NCBI GenBank assembly: GCA_964438705.1
Contig: CAYTKQ010000009.1
Location: 48,945-112,944 of the forward strand
Direction: 5' to 3'
Source of the DNA: Christensenella sp964438705
GTDB taxonomy: Bacteria > Bacillota > Clostridia > Christensenellales > Christensenellaceae
Length of the DNA stretch: 64,000 bases
Shown here piece by piece: positions 45,281-54,617 of this stretch (position 1 is its first letter; every line of letters begins with the position of its first letter). Position numbers and translations under genes: made by a program. The notes under the pieces are model-generated. The model saw only the letters and a list, made by a program, of their open reading frames with translations, had not been told where the DNA came from and did not search any database.

Positions 45281-45310
45281 TTGCCATCTGATAAGCGACA
45301 ATGTTATAAT
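45281..45310 (+). promoter_or_regulatory. Putative promoter of the U32 gene
   Basis: TTGCCA (45281-45286), 18-nt spacer, TATAAT (45305-45310) with TG one base upstream. It is back to back with the typA promoter. Confidence 0.65.
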
Positions 45311-45336
45311 AAGTTCAAAAAGTTTTGGGAGTGCTT

Positions 45337-47013
45337 ATGGAGCTATTATCACCAGCCGGCGGTATGGACAGCCTAAAAGCCGCAGTGGAAAACGGAGCTG
45401 ACGCGGTCTACATCGGCGCGCGCAATTTCAGCGCACGTAATTTAGCGGAAAATTTCGATCAAATCGCGGAAGCCGTTTCTTTTGCGCACAATGCGGGCGT
45501 GAAGCTTTATATTGCGCTCAACACCCTCGTGCGCGACCGCGAACTTTCCGCATGGGTCGACACCGCGCGTACCGCCGTTCTTGCGGGAATCGACGCTTTG
45601 ATCGTGCAGGACTTAGGCTGCGCAATGCTGCTCAAAGAGCTTTGCCCTTCTGCCGTTCTTCACGCAAGCACGCAGATGACGGCGCACAGCACATCGAACG
45701 TTCGTATGCTGCAAAAGCTTGGCTTTGAACGCGTCGTGCTGGCACGCGAGCTCTCCTTTGCCGAAATATGCACGATTCGTGAAAACACGGACGTCAACCT
45801 CGAGGTGTTCGTGCATGGCGCACTGTGCGTGTGCTATTCCGGTCAGTGCCTGATGAGCAGCATTTTCGGGGGCAGAAGCGCCAACCGTGGCCTATGCGCG
45901 CAGCCATGCCGTCTCGATTATCAGGGAAACGGAAGGAGCGGGCGTTTGCTTTCTCCGCGCGATCTTTGCTTGATCGATCATCTTGGCAAACTGGAGCATG
46001 CAGGAATCGCAAGTATAAAAATCGAAGGACGCATGAAGCCCGCACAGTATGTCGCTGCCGTAACCCGCATTTATCGCAAAGCGCTTGACGGCGAAACGAT
46101 CACACCGCGCGACAGGGACGATCTCTTGCAGGCATTCAGCCGGCGCGGATTCACCGACCGTCCGTTTGCGGCGAAAATGCCTGTCTCTCTTCCGTCTAAG
46201 ACTGCCGCGGCAGAACCGCCCGCAAAGCAATCGGCAGAGTTCAAAGCATATATCCCCCTCAAAAAAGGGAAGCGAAAAAAACCAAAAAAGATCGCCGCAC
46301 AGGTTTGTACGCTTCGGCAGGCGCAGGCGGTGCTTCCCCTTGCAGATCTGCTTTATGTGCCGTTTGATGCGGGATGGGTGCGTCAATTGAACCCCGACGG
46401 CACACACATCGTGGGCGTGCACCCGCTGATCGCGCACGACGATGAGCATTCAAAATCCGCCTTCCCTTTCGAGGCAGAACTGTTTGGTACCCTTTTGGAT
46501 ACATGCGCCGCACACAAAACCGCAGACGCGACCGTCAATGTCATGAACGGGCAGACACTCAAAGCGCTGCGTTCCCTCGGCTACGAGCGCGCGACGGTGA
46601 GCGCGGAACTGAACGCCGCGCAGATTGCGGACCTGCCCGATGTCCTGCCGACTGAGGTCATTGCCTACGGAAGGCTTACGCTGATGACCACCATGCATTG
46701 CCCTATGAAGTGCGATCAAAAAAGCTGTCTCGCTTCCAGTGGGAAGGCGTTTTTGAAGGATCGTATGAACAAACGCTTTCCAATCATAAAGATGGGAGCG
46801 GATTGCCGGGTGAGTATTCTCAATTCCGAACCGATCTATATGGCGGATAAGCTTTCCATGCTCAGTGCAAATGTGCTGCGCCTGATTTTTACCATAGAAG
46901 AGCCCGAAGCTTGCGCACGCATCGTCCGCGAATACCGCGACGCGCTAAACGGTGTGCCGTTGGGTCCTCCGACTTGCTTCACACGCGGGCATTTTACGCG
47001 TGGTGTAAAATAA
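45337..47013 (+). CDS. U32 family peptidase-like protein
   Basis: 558 residues from ATG 45337 (GGGAG 5 nt upstream). The U32 core holds ELLSPAGGMDSLKAAVENGA at the start, the EVFVHGALCVCYSGQCLMSS signature near 161, and RGLCAQPCRLDY near 190; conserved Cys suggest an iron-sulphur site. A DUF3656-like C-terminal part begins near 290 and ends with MHCPMKCDQKSC near 450. Relatives RlhA and TrhP hydroxylate rRNA or tRNA, so an RNA-modifying role is more likely than proteolysis; this is inference. Confidence 0.85.
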   Translation: MELLSPAGGMDSLKAAVENGADAVYIGARNFSARNLAENFDQIAEAVSFAHNAGVKLYIALNTLVRDRELSAWVDTARTAVLAGIDALIVQDLGCAMLLKELCPSAVLHASTQMTAHSTSNVRMLQKLGFERVVLARELSFAEICTIRENTDVNLEVFVHGALCVCYSGQCLMSSIFGGRSANRGLCAQPCRLDYQGNGRSGRLLSPRDLCLIDHLGKLEHAGIASIKIEGRMKPAQYVAAVTRIYRKALDGETITPRDRDDLLQAFSRRGFTDRPFAAKMPVSLPSKTAAAEPPAKQSAEFKAYIPLKKGKRKKPKKIAAQVCTLRQAQAVLPLADLLYVPFDAGWVRQLNPDGTHIVGVHPLIAHDDEHSKSAFPFEAELFGTLLDTCAAHKTADATVNVMNGQTLKALRSLGYERATVSAELNAAQIADLPDVLPTEVIAYGRLTLMTTMHCPMKCDQKSCLASSGKAFLKDRMNKRFPIIKMGADCRVSILNSEPIYMADKLSMLSANVLRLIFTIEEPEACARIVREYRDALNGVPLGPPTCFTRGHFTRGVK

Positions 47014-47044
47014 CCGTTTAAAAAAGCGCCCTTATCAAGCGCCT

Positions 47045-47476
47045 TTAGTCATACTCCTTGCTTCGCCATTTTTCAAATTTTTCCGTTATGATCGGCTCGA
47101 TCAAATCATAATTTTCCCACGTGTCCTCGTGCAGGTATACTGCAAATTCCGAATCATTGTCTTCCGCGGCAAGCGCGGCGGCAAAGTCGTCGACGTACGC
47201 GGAATCGTAATATTCACCAGTGAATTCCAACGCGTCGTCCGTCATGATGTCTTCTGTCAGCGTTTCATCAAAACATTCCATCAGAAGATCACGCCCCGTA
47301 CACTCGCGGTTTTTCACCCGCTCGATGCCGTCCGTAAATTCTTCCATCCAGTCATCCTGCATGAGATCGTTGTTGATGAGCCACGCAAGGTACATCCCGA
47401 TGTGCGTTCCCGCATTTTCGTAAGGGATACTATCCGGAAACGCTGCCGCATGCCAGTCCATTTTATCAAATGCCAT
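47045..47476 (-). CDS. Small acidic protein, unknown function
   Basis: 143 residues from ATG 47476, with GGAGGG 7 nt upstream. It is rich in Asp/Glu, with no signal peptide or membrane helix. Recognisable stretches are DWHAAAFPDSIPYENAGTHI at the start, MYLAWLINNDLM, and DTWENYDLIEPIITEKFEKW near the end. This looks like a widespread family of small uncharacterised proteins often found with toxin or immunity genes, but none is nearby. No function assigned. A GGCGC/GCGC hairpin with T6 overlaps its 3' end (about 47018-47046). Confidence 0.65.
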   Translation of the reverse strand: MAFDKMDWHAAAFPDSIPYENAGTHIGMYLAWLINNDLMQDDWMEEFTDGIERVKNRECTGRDLLMECFDETLTEDIMTDDALEFTGEYYDSAYVDDFAAALAAEDNDSEFAVYLHEDTWENYDLIEPIITEKFEKWRSKEYD

Positions 47477-47501
47477 TCGTGATCCCTCCATTCTTAAAAA
47501 T

Positions 47502-47530
47502 ATGATACCCTATGCTTTTTTTGATTGCAA
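47502..47530 (-). promoter_or_regulatory. Putative promoter of the 143-residue protein gene
   Basis: TTGCAA (47525-47530), 17-nt spacer, TATCAT (47502-47507) on the minus strand, right after the sbcC stop. Confidence 0.45.
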
Positions 47531-47545
47531 TAGCGTCAACGAAAT

Positions 47546-49984
47546 TTAACAGTTTATAATCAAATCGCTTCCGTCGCGTTCCTTTTTCACCTCAATGGTC
47601 GCCTCGATGTTTTCCTTGAGCATCTGCACATGCGAAATGATCCCGATGAGCCCGGAGGTCTCCCGCACACCCGCAAGGATATCGAGCGCGTCCTCGATGG
47701 AGCCCGCGTCGAGCGATCCAAACCCTTCGTCGATAAACATGGCATCGATCCGTATCCCTCCGCTCTGCGCCTGTACAACAGAGGAAAGCCCCAGCGACAA
47801 TGCAAGCGCCGCTAAAAATTTTTCACCGCCCGAAAGACTGTTTACGCTCCTGCGTTCCCCGGAATAAGCGTCAAACACCTCAAGATCAAGGCCAACCTTG
47901 CGTGAGCGGCCCGTCCCCTCTATCGCGCGAAAAAGCTGATATCTTCCGTCGTGGACCTTTTTCAGCAGCATATTGGCCTGCTGCGTGATCGCGCTCAGCA
48001 TCACGCCCAGCACATAGCGCTGGATGCTTACGCCGTTCGAGCCCCTCAACAGTTTGGAAAACGAATCCAGCTCAATATATTCTTCCGTCTGCTCTCGCAA
48101 TTTTTTTTCGTGCTGTTCAATAACGGAGCATGCCTTTTTGAGCATAGCAATCATCGCTCTGTTTTCCGCAAGTGCAGCCTCGATTTTTTTCTTTTCCTCC
48201 TCCCTTTGCGCAAATGCACTTTGAAGAGGAAGAATATCCATCGGCTCCTTCCCGTCGAGTTTTTCAGCGCACGACTTTACGCTTTGCTCCGCAAGCTCCT
48301 TTTGCACATAATATTCCCGGATTTCCCGCTGCGCTTCTTCTGTTTCCTGCTCGCTCATGTATGCCGAGCGAAACGCTTCATCCGTCGCAAATCCCTTCTT
48401 TTCACAGGCAGTCCGAAATTCTTCCATCGCCTGCTCGAATGCTCTTTTTGCCTGTTCCGCTTCCGTTATCACGTCCCTGTGCGCCGCTTCCTTCGTCTTG
48501 TGCTCCGCGCGCAGCCGCTCTGCTTCGGCAATCAACTTTTTCATCTGTTTGCTGTCCGCATGTTCTGCTTTGCGCGTGCCATCCCAATCGTGAAGCCGCA
48601 GCGCCTCCGCGCACTCCTCCGCTTCGCGCGTCAGTATAAACGATTCGCGTTCCGCTTCGGCGATCTGTTCTGCAATCCTTTTTCCTTCTTGCTCTGCGCG
48701 TTCAACCTCCGCACTGGACGTTTGTTCTCCCACCCCTGACGCAGGCGCGGGATGATGCTCGTTCCCGCACACCGGACATGCCTTTCCTTCCTCCAAGCTG
48801 CCCGCGAGCAGATGGGCCGCGTTTCCCAGATACGCCGAAAACAATGCCTGATATTCTTCTCGCACGCCTTTTTGCCGTTCCTTCAAATCGGCGATATTCT
48901 TTCCCAGCTTGACATGTTTCTCTTTGACATCTCCTGCGACCCCGGCGAGCAGGCAGACGCATTTCTCATGTTTTTGTGTGATTTCTTCTATACTATTTTG
49001 TAAATTTTTAGCCCTCTCTTCGCGCTCCTTCCACAGTTTTTGAAGGGTTGCCGCCTCCTTGCGCAAAGGGTAAAGCTGCATTGCTGAAGATGCACGGGCA
49101 CATTTTTCCTCCAGCAGCGAAACAGTTTCGGCCCTCGCCTCATTCTCCGTGACTTTTTTCTTTGCTTGTTCCCATTCATCGAACAGCGCGGCCACAGTCT
49201 GTGCGTTTTGCAGCACGCTTCGTGCCATGTCGGCTTCCTTTTCGGCTTGTGCAAATAGCTTTTCACTTTCCTGAAGGTTTTCTTCGCGTTTCCCTGCCAG
49301 TGTCTTCAATTCCTCCGACTCATCGCAACCGTATTGCGAAAGTACGGCAAAAATTTTTTGAGCGGTTTCCTCCTTCGTTCGCTTCAGCTCCAACGCCTTT
49401 GCACATAGCCAATCGGTGATCTCCTGCCATTTCTCCGCCTTGAAAAGCGTCACCAGTATCTCTTCCTTGGCTGCGGAGTCCGCCACCAGCAGTTGTTCAA
49501 ATTTCCCCTGCGGAAGCAAGACCACCTGCCGGAATTGTTCGTAGGTCAGCCCGAGAAGCTCCTCCGCTTTTTGCCGCACATTCCGCACACCCGGATTTTC
49601 AAAAAACGGCTCGAATACGCCTTCTTTATTCTTGAAAAATGCGCTCTGCGACGGCTGCAGTTCCTTTTCACCGTTACGCTTGGTGCGCATGCGCACGCCG
49701 CGCGTAAAGCGGTATTGCATCTGCTTGATGCTGAAAATAAAATCCACAAGCGTGTCCTGCTCATCCGGCGCGAGATCGCAGCGCATGGCGGTAATTTCTC
49801 CACGTCCGCCTCCGCTGCTTTCACCAAACAGCGCATACGTCATTGCGTCGAGCACCGTAGTTTTTCCTGCCCCCGTTTTTCCGTGAATCAGAAACAACCC
49901 GGCGCGTTCAAAGACGCGAAAATCGATTTCCTGCTTTTTCACATAGGGCCCGAAGGCTTCAAAAATCAGCAGTTCAGGCGTCAT
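47546..49984 (-). CDS. sbcC: SMC-type nuclease subunit SbcC
   Basis: ATPase partner of SbcD in cutting DNA hairpins and protein-blocked ends. 812 residues, shorter than the roughly 1050 of E. coli, mainly in the coiled coils. Walker A GKTGAGKTTVLDAMTYALFG near residue 35, zinc hook CPVCGNEHHP near 408, ABC signature SLSGGEKFLAALALSLGL near 717, and Walker B MFIDEGFGSLD near 750. Overlaps sbcD by 4 nt. Confidence 0.95.
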   Translation of the reverse strand: MTPELLIFEAFGPYVKKQEIDFRVFERAGLFLIHGKTGAGKTTVLDAMTYALFGESSGGGRGEITAMRCDLAPDEQDTLVDFIFSIKQMQYRFTRGVRMRTKRNGEKELQPSQSAFFKNKEGVFEPFFENPGVRNVRQKAEELLGLTYEQFRQVVLLPQGKFEQLLVADSAAKEEILVTLFKAEKWQEITDWLCAKALELKRTKEETAQKIFAVLSQYGCDESEELKTLAGKREENLQESEKLFAQAEKEADMARSVLQNAQTVAALFDEWEQAKKKVTENEARAETVSLLEEKCARASSAMQLYPLRKEAATLQKLWKEREERAKNLQNSIEEITQKHEKCVCLLAGVAGDVKEKHVKLGKNIADLKERQKGVREEYQALFSAYLGNAAHLLAGSLEEGKACPVCGNEHHPAPASGVGEQTSSAEVERAEQEGKRIAEQIAEAERESFILTREAEECAEALRLHDWDGTRKAEHADSKQMKKLIAEAERLRAEHKTKEAAHRDVITEAEQAKRAFEQAMEEFRTACEKKGFATDEAFRSAYMSEQETEEAQREIREYYVQKELAEQSVKSCAEKLDGKEPMDILPLQSAFAQREEEKKKIEAALAENRAMIAMLKKACSVIEQHEKKLREQTEEYIELDSFSKLLRGSNGVSIQRYVLGVMLSAITQQANMLLKKVHDGRYQLFRAIEGTGRSRKVGLDLEVFDAYSGERRSVNSLSGGEKFLAALALSLGLSSVVQAQSGGIRIDAMFIDEGFGSLDAGSIEDALDILAGVRETSGLIGIISHVQMLKENIEATIEVKKERDGSDLIINC

Positions 49985-51096
49985 TGCGCTTCACCGCCTT
50001 TCTGCTGCACCTCCAACGCTTTTTGAAACCAGTCTTTTTGCGGTTCACCCGGTGCTTCTCCCGTGTATTCTCGTACAAACATCTCCATGATGTCCATGGG
50101 GTGCAGGCTTGATGTCTCTTCCACCGAAAGAACGGTTTCCGCATTCCGCAGCTGCTTCCCCGCGAGAGAGAGCAGGTTGGGGTAAAAGTTGCGGAATGTG
50201 TTCAATATCTCCATGTGGGCGTATTCGTCCACCAGTTCGATTTTAATGTAATCCTCCCTGTGCGGATCACGCTCCGCCGCATCGAGAAGCGCGTTATATT
50301 CACCCTTGAGCAATCGCAGGTCATGCCGCATCAAAAGACCGATCTCTTCACGTGAAAAATCCTCTGTGTCGATCACCGTCACACTTTTTGCGGTATTCGC
50401 CTCCGCAAAGGACAGCTTGATTGGCGCACCGCTGTATCGGACATTTGCGCCGACATCCTGCGCGCGATGCAAATGCCCGAGCGCCACATAATCAAATGCA
50501 GCAAACGCATCCACGCCCACCATGTTCGCTCCGCCGACCATCGCGGATCGATCACTGTCAGAGGTTTGCGCTCCCGTGACAAAGCAATGGGCGATCAACA
50601 CATTCTTCTTTTTTGAATCCACATCAATACCATTCACAAGCACGCGCATTGCCGCGTCGTAATGTTTTATTTCAGCCTCTGGGTAAAGGTAGCGCGCCTC
50701 ATCAATGGAAAAATACGGCAGCAGGTGAAACGCCGTATCCTCTATATCTACGCGTTTCATGCTGTCGCGTATGCTGCCCGCGATATATAAGCCTGCCCGT
50801 TCGAGTAGCCTTCCGCACGAGGAAAGGCGCGCCGCGCCGTCGTGATTTCCGGCACATACGACCACCGGGAGGTGCATATCGTTGCACAGCGTCGTCATCG
50901 CGTCATTGTATAAGGCAATCGCGTCCGCATTGGATACCGCGTGGTCGAACACGTCTCCCGCGATCACAACCGCGCCGATCCGCTGCGCCGACGCAATTTC
51001 ATAGAGCTGTTCCAAAAAGTATTTCTGTTCTTCGAGCAGCGATTGGTTGTTGAGCATCGCGCCCAAATGCCAGTCCGACGTGTGTAATATCCGCAT
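49981..51096 (-). CDS. sbcD: Exonuclease subunit SbcD (Mre11-like)
   Basis: 371 residues. Metallophosphoesterase motifs in order: HTSDWHLG at residue 5, GDVFDHA near 48, GNHDG near 84, and the later HCF and ALGHLHRAQ near 208. C-terminal capping region contacts SbcC. It starts the sbcD-sbcC pair. Confidence 0.95.
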   Translation of the reverse strand: MRILHTSDWHLGAMLNNQSLLEEQKYFLEQLYEIASAQRIGAVVIAGDVFDHAVSNADAIALYNDAMTTLCNDMHLPVVVCAGNHDGAARLSSCGRLLERAGLYIAGSIRDSMKRVDIEDTAFHLLPYFSIDEARYLYPEAEIKHYDAAMRVLVNGIDVDSKKKNVLIAHCFVTGAQTSDSDRSAMVGGANMVGVDAFAAFDYVALGHLHRAQDVGANVRYSGAPIKLSFAEANTAKSVTVIDTEDFSREEIGLLMRHDLRLLKGEYNALLDAAERDPHREDYIKIELVDEYAHMEILNTFRNFYPNLLSLAGKQLRNAETVLSVEETSSLHPMDIMEMFVREYTGEAPGEPQKDWFQKALEVQQKGGEAQ

Positions 51097-51160
51097 CTTT
51101 TTCCCTCCGCATATTCTGATTCCATCATATCATATTTCTTTTCCCTCCACAGCAGCGTGC

Positions 51161-51192
51161 ATAAAAAAACTCCCGAAATGTCCGGGAGTCTT
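51161..51192 (-). terminator. Intrinsic terminator after the alcohol dehydrogenase gene
   Basis: Minus strand: ACTCCCGGAC/ATTTCGGGAGT hairpin (stem ACTCCCG/CGGGAGT), then seven T. Confidence 0.9.
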
Positions 51193-51204
51193 ATTTTGGT
51201 TCGA

Positions 51205-52377
51205 TCAATATGCGAGTTCAAAGATGTTACGAATATCCGCTTCATTCAAAACTGCAAAATGGCCGACAGTGCCGCCGCTGTTTTCCGCGCAGCGATGCGC
51301 CAATTCATCGAGCACAGACTTGTCATTGATTCCAAGATCCCGCAGAGAAGTCGGCATACTGATGGTCTTGAAAAACGCCATCAACCGTTTCACCCCCTGC
51401 ATCACCGTCCAGTTGGGATCATTTACGTCGTATTCCACATCAAACACACGCATCGCAAACTGTATGAACCGCTTGGGCGAATTGTGATACACATATTTGA
51501 TCCATGCCGGGAAGATGACCGCAAGGCCCGCGCCATGCGAAACATCGTATTTTGCGGAAAGCTCATGTTCGATCTGGTGGGAACCCCAATCCTCTTCGCG
51601 CCCAACGCCCAGCGTTCCATCGTGTGCCATCTTGCAGGCCCACATGATTTCGGCACGCGCGTCATAATTGTCCGGATCAGAAACCGCTGCCTTCGCATTG
51701 CGCATCAAGCCGCGTATTACGGATTCACACATCCTGTCTACAATGTCGGTGTGCTCTGTTTTTGTAAAATAGCGCTCCATCACATGCGCGATTGCATCTG
51801 AAATTCCCGCGGCCGTATGATAGGCCGGAACCGTACATGTAAGCTCCGGATTTAGAATAGAAAACACCGGACGCGCACGTTCGCTTTCATAGGCGAGCTT
51901 TGCCATCGTCTTTTCATTTGTGATGACCATGCCATTTGATGATTCGCTCCCTGCGCCCGGTATGGTGAGAATCGTCCCTACCGGAAGGATCGCGTGTGCT
52001 TCCGCATTCCCAAGAAAATAATCCCACACATCATCGCTGTTTGGCGTACCGCACGCGATCGCTTTTGCGGAATCGATCACGCTGCCCCCGCCCACCGCAA
52101 GGATAAAGCCGATGCCGTTGGAGCGGCAGAGATTGATGCCCTCATAAACAAGATCGAGCCGCGGATTTGGCTTCACGCCCCCCAGCTCGTATATCGCTAC
52201 GCCCGCGCCGCGCAAAGAAGCACGCACACGCTCAAGAAGCCCGGAACGCTCTGCGCTGCCGCCGCCATAATGTAAAAGAACCTTCTCACTGTATTTTGCG
52301 ACTTCCGCGCCACACTGCATTTCCGTTCCCTTGCCAAAAATCACTTTAGTCGGGTTATAATAGATGTCGTTTTTCAT
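51205..52377 (-). CDS. Iron-containing alcohol dehydrogenase (butanol dehydrogenase-like)
   Basis: 390 residues from ATG 52377, with GGAGG 8 nt upstream. NAD(P)-binding GGGSVIDSAKAIA near residue 88; metal site residues in ISDAIAHVMERY near 194 and in HQIEHELSAKYDVSHGAGLA near 260-280. It belongs to the group III BDH/YugJ branch that reduces aldehydes. Its own near-consensus promoter and terminator make it monocistronic. It is next to the sugar locus, and might reduce an aldehyde product of it, but no direct link is seen. Confidence 0.88.
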   Translation of the reverse strand: MKNDIYYNPTKVIFGKGTEMQCGAEVAKYSEKVLLHYGGGSAERSGLLERVRASLRGAGVAIYELGGVKPNPRLDLVYEGINLCRSNGIGFILAVGGGSVIDSAKAIACGTPNSDDVWDYFLGNAEAHAILPVGTILTIPGAGSESSNGMVITNEKTMAKLAYESERARPVFSILNPELTCTVPAYHTAAGISDAIAHVMERYFTKTEHTDIVDRMCESVIRGLMRNAKAAVSDPDNYDARAEIMWACKMAHDGTLGVGREEDWGSHQIEHELSAKYDVSHGAGLAVIFPAWIKYVYHNSPKRFIQFAMRVFDVEYDVNDPNWTVMQGVKRLMAFFKTISMPTSLRDLGINDKSVLDELAHRCAENSGGTVGHFAVLNEADIRNIFELAY

Positions 52378-52420
52378 CTGAGCGCCCTCCGAATTATATG
52401 TTTTATTTAAACTTGTTTTC

Positions 52421-52449
52421 ATTCTATTATGCTATACACGCAATGTCAA
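52421..52449 (-). promoter_or_regulatory. Promoter of the iron alcohol dehydrogenase gene
   Basis: TTGACA (52444-52449), 17-nt spacer, TAGAAT (52421-52426) on the minus strand; start near 52413, leader about 36 nt. Confidence 0.75.
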
Positions 52450-52501
52450 TCAGCGAAACAGTTCCGCAACAATTTTATTTATTCTCAGCCAAGAGAAACG
52501 C

Positions 52502-52538
52502 AAAGAGGCTACCCGCTGCATAAACGGTTAGCCCCTTT
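52502..52538 (-). terminator. Hairpin ending the sugar locus
   Basis: Minus strand: AAAGGGGCTAACCG and CGGGTAGCCTCTTT arms (one mismatch, one wobble), weak T-run after. It lies 69 nt past the stop of the last dehydrogenase gene. Confidence 0.6.
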
Positions 52539-52606
52539 TAACGACTGCAACTTCGTTCGGAGGAAAAATATACTGTGACGCTTCACGCTGCAGCGGACAA
52601 TTTAAT

Positions 52607-53377
52607 CTATTTTGACGTTGTGAATCCGCCGTCGATCACAAGATTTTCTCCGTTGATCAATCCAGCGGCATCACTCGACAAAAACACCGCACACGCCGCA
52701 ACCTCTTCCGGATATCCAAATCTTCCTGCCGGTATCTTTTCTTTCATTGCGTCACCCTTCGGGTTGTTCCAAACGCGTTCGCCCATTGGCGTCAATATAA
52801 TTGTAGGAGAAATACAATTTACATTGATATTATATTTTGCCCATTCAAATCCCAGCAGTTTGGTCATATAAATGATCCCCGCCTTGGATATACCATATGC
52901 AATGTGATCTTCCATCGCAATGATTCCGGCCTGTGAAGCAAGAGATACGATCCTTCCCCCGCCCTGTTTGATCATTTGACGTCCGACAATCTGTGTGAGC
53001 ATAAATGTACCCTTCAGATTCACATTCATTGTGATATCCCACATCTCTTCACTCAGATTCTCCGCTTTATCGACCAGCCCCACCCCGACGCTGTTCACCA
53101 GAATATCAATTTGCCCAAAGTGTTTTGTCGCCTCGTCTACAGCCTTTTGTATGGCGTCGCGATTTGTCACATCTGCCTGACACGCAAGAAATTTTTTTCC
53201 CTGTGCAGTGACATACTGCTGCAGCTCCCCCACATCAGACAAGTCAAACGCTATTACGTCGGCGCCTTTTCGCGCGAACATTTTTGCGATCTCTAACCCA
53301 ATTCCGCTGGCAGCACCGGTGATCAGCGCAACTTTTCCACTTAGGGAAAAATCTTCATCAAATTTTTTGTAAATCAT
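52607..53377 (-). CDS. Short-chain dehydrogenase, GolD/DthD-like polyol dehydrogenase
   Basis: 256 residues. NAD motif TGAASGIGLEIA near residue 20, DVTNRDAI near 70, catalytic Ser and Y-x3-K in SLASQAGI ... AYGISKAG near 145-166. The sequence pattern resembles D-threitol/D-arabitol-type dehydrogenases (GolD/DthD group) that oxidise a polyol to a ketose. Last gene of the ABC transporter half of the locus, 59 nt after the zinc dehydrogenase gene. The true substrate is unknown. Confidence 0.82.
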   Translation of the reverse strand: MIYKKFDEDFSLSGKVALITGAASGIGLEIAKMFARKGADVIAFDLSDVGELQQYVTAQGKKFLACQADVTNRDAIQKAVDEATKHFGQIDILVNSVGVGLVDKAENLSEEMWDITMNVNLKGTFMLTQIVGRQMIKQGGGRIVSLASQAGIIAMEDHIAYGISKAGIIYMTKLLGFEWAKYNINVNCISPTIILTPMGERVWNNPKGDAMKEKIPAGRFGYPEEVAACAVFLSSDAAGLINGENLVIDGGFTTSK

Positions 53378-53436
53378 CAGAATTCTCTCTCTTTATACGT
53401 TTTGTCGTCAAAACTTTTTGCATTGCAAGCAGGACT

Positions 53437-54462
53437 TTATTTTTGCATAGACACCAATATCTTGAGACTCTTGTCGCCATTGTTTTCAATATAGCGGAAT
53501 GCCTCCGCATACTGATCAAATTCAAATACCCTCGAGACCAGCGGTTTCATATTAATTTTTCCCGCCGCCATATAGTCGATCGTATCCTGAAAATCTTTTT
53601 CAACATACATCAACGACCCAATGATGCGAAGCTCTCTGTCTTGCACCCATGCCAGATTGACGGGAGGCATGGAGCCAAATACGCCAACCACAATGATATC
53701 CGTGCCTTTTTTTGAACATTCGATCGCCTGATTAACAGCATCCCCGATGCCGATGCATTCAATAAACAGGTCCGCGCCTTCACCAGAAAACGCTTCCTTG
53801 ATCGCGTCTACAAGGGCGATCTCGCCCATATTGGCGGTGTGTGGAATCCCGCATTCTTTTGCCAGATCCAGCCGATAATCGGATAGATCCGTGATGAGTA
53901 CGTTCTTCGCCCCTTCAGCCATTGCTGCTTGTGCAGTCACATTGCCAATCGTTCCCGCGCCCATCACAACTACGTTTAAACCGTTCACGCTTCCGCTTCT
54001 CCGAACAGCATGTACCCCCACTGCAGCAGGCTCTATGCATGCCGCCAGTTCCGGTGTCAGCACATCGGGAATTTTCTTGACCAACGAGGCATCCACGGAA
54101 AAGTATTCGCATGCCGCCCCCGGTGTCTGACAGCCGATCACCTCAAGCGAGTTACATATATTGTAGCGTCCCTGATTGCAGGGTTCACAATTCTTACAAA
54201 ATTCCTGTGGCATAATCGTTACAAGATCGCCGGCGGAGATATTCTTTACCGCTTCTCCCGTCTGTTCAACAATGCCGGACATTTCGTGCCCCAGTCGAAT
54301 GGGGAACGACATAAAGGGATGTTTTCCGTAATAAGCGTGAATATCTGAGCCACATATTCCTATATTCTTAACTTTGATCAGAACTTCGCAGGCCGATATC
54401 ACCGGCTTTTCCGTCTCACTGAATTGGATTGTCTCTGGCGACACCAGAATTGCTTGTTTCAT
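53437..54462 (-). CDS. Zinc-dependent medium-chain dehydrogenase (sorbitol/galactitol-phosphate dehydrogenase-like)
   Basis: 341 residues from ATG 54462 (GGAGG 6 nt upstream). Catalytic zinc ligands in CGSDIHAYYG near residue 36 and GHEMSG near 57; structural zinc CKNCEPCNQGRYNIC near 88-102; NAD-binding VMGAGTIGNVTAQAA near 165. It probably oxidises a polyol or sugar phosphate in the same pathway as the other dehydrogenases. Upstream is a GC-rich hairpin and the assembly gap. Confidence 0.85.
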   Translation of the reverse strand: MKQAILVSPETIQFSETEKPVISACEVLIKVKNIGICGSDIHAYYGKHPFMSFPIRLGHEMSGIVEQTGEAVKNISAGDLVTIMPQEFCKNCEPCNQGRYNICNSLEVIGCQTPGAACEYFSVDASLVKKIPDVLTPELAACIEPAAVGVHAVRRSGSVNGLNVVVMGAGTIGNVTAQAAMAEGAKNVLITDLSDYRLDLAKECGIPHTANMGEIALVDAIKEAFSGEGADLFIECIGIGDAVNQAIECSKKGTDIIVVGVFGSMPPVNLAWVQDRELRIIGSLMYVEKDFQDTIDYMAAGKINMKPLVSRVFEFDQYAEAFRYIENNGDKSLKILVSMQK

Positions 54463-54484
54463 AAAACGCCTCCGCATTTAATAA

Positions 54485-54515
54485 CCAGGGGCCCGCACAA
54501 AGGGCGAGCCCCTGG
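54485..54515. repeat. GC-rich hairpin between the binding-protein and dehydrogenase genes
   Basis: CCAGGGGC (54485-54492) and GCCCCTGG (54508-54515) form an 8-bp perfect stem; an inner GCCC/GGGC pair is possible. No T-run on the minus strand. Such stems after a binding-protein gene often stabilise its mRNA; the hairpin touches the assembly gap and may have helped cause it. Confidence 0.55.
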
Positions 54516-54517
54516 GG

Positions 54518-54617
54518 NNNNNNNNNNNNNNNNNNNNNNNNNNNNNNNNNNNNNNNNNNNNNNNNNNNNNNNNNNNNNNNNNNNNNNNNNNNNNNNNNNN
54601 NNNNNNNNNNNNNNNNN
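54518..54617. other. Assembly gap (100 N)
   Basis: Exactly 100 undetermined bases, the usual placeholder for a gap of unknown size. It removes the C-terminal end of the sugar-binding protein gene and possibly more. Confidence 0.98.
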
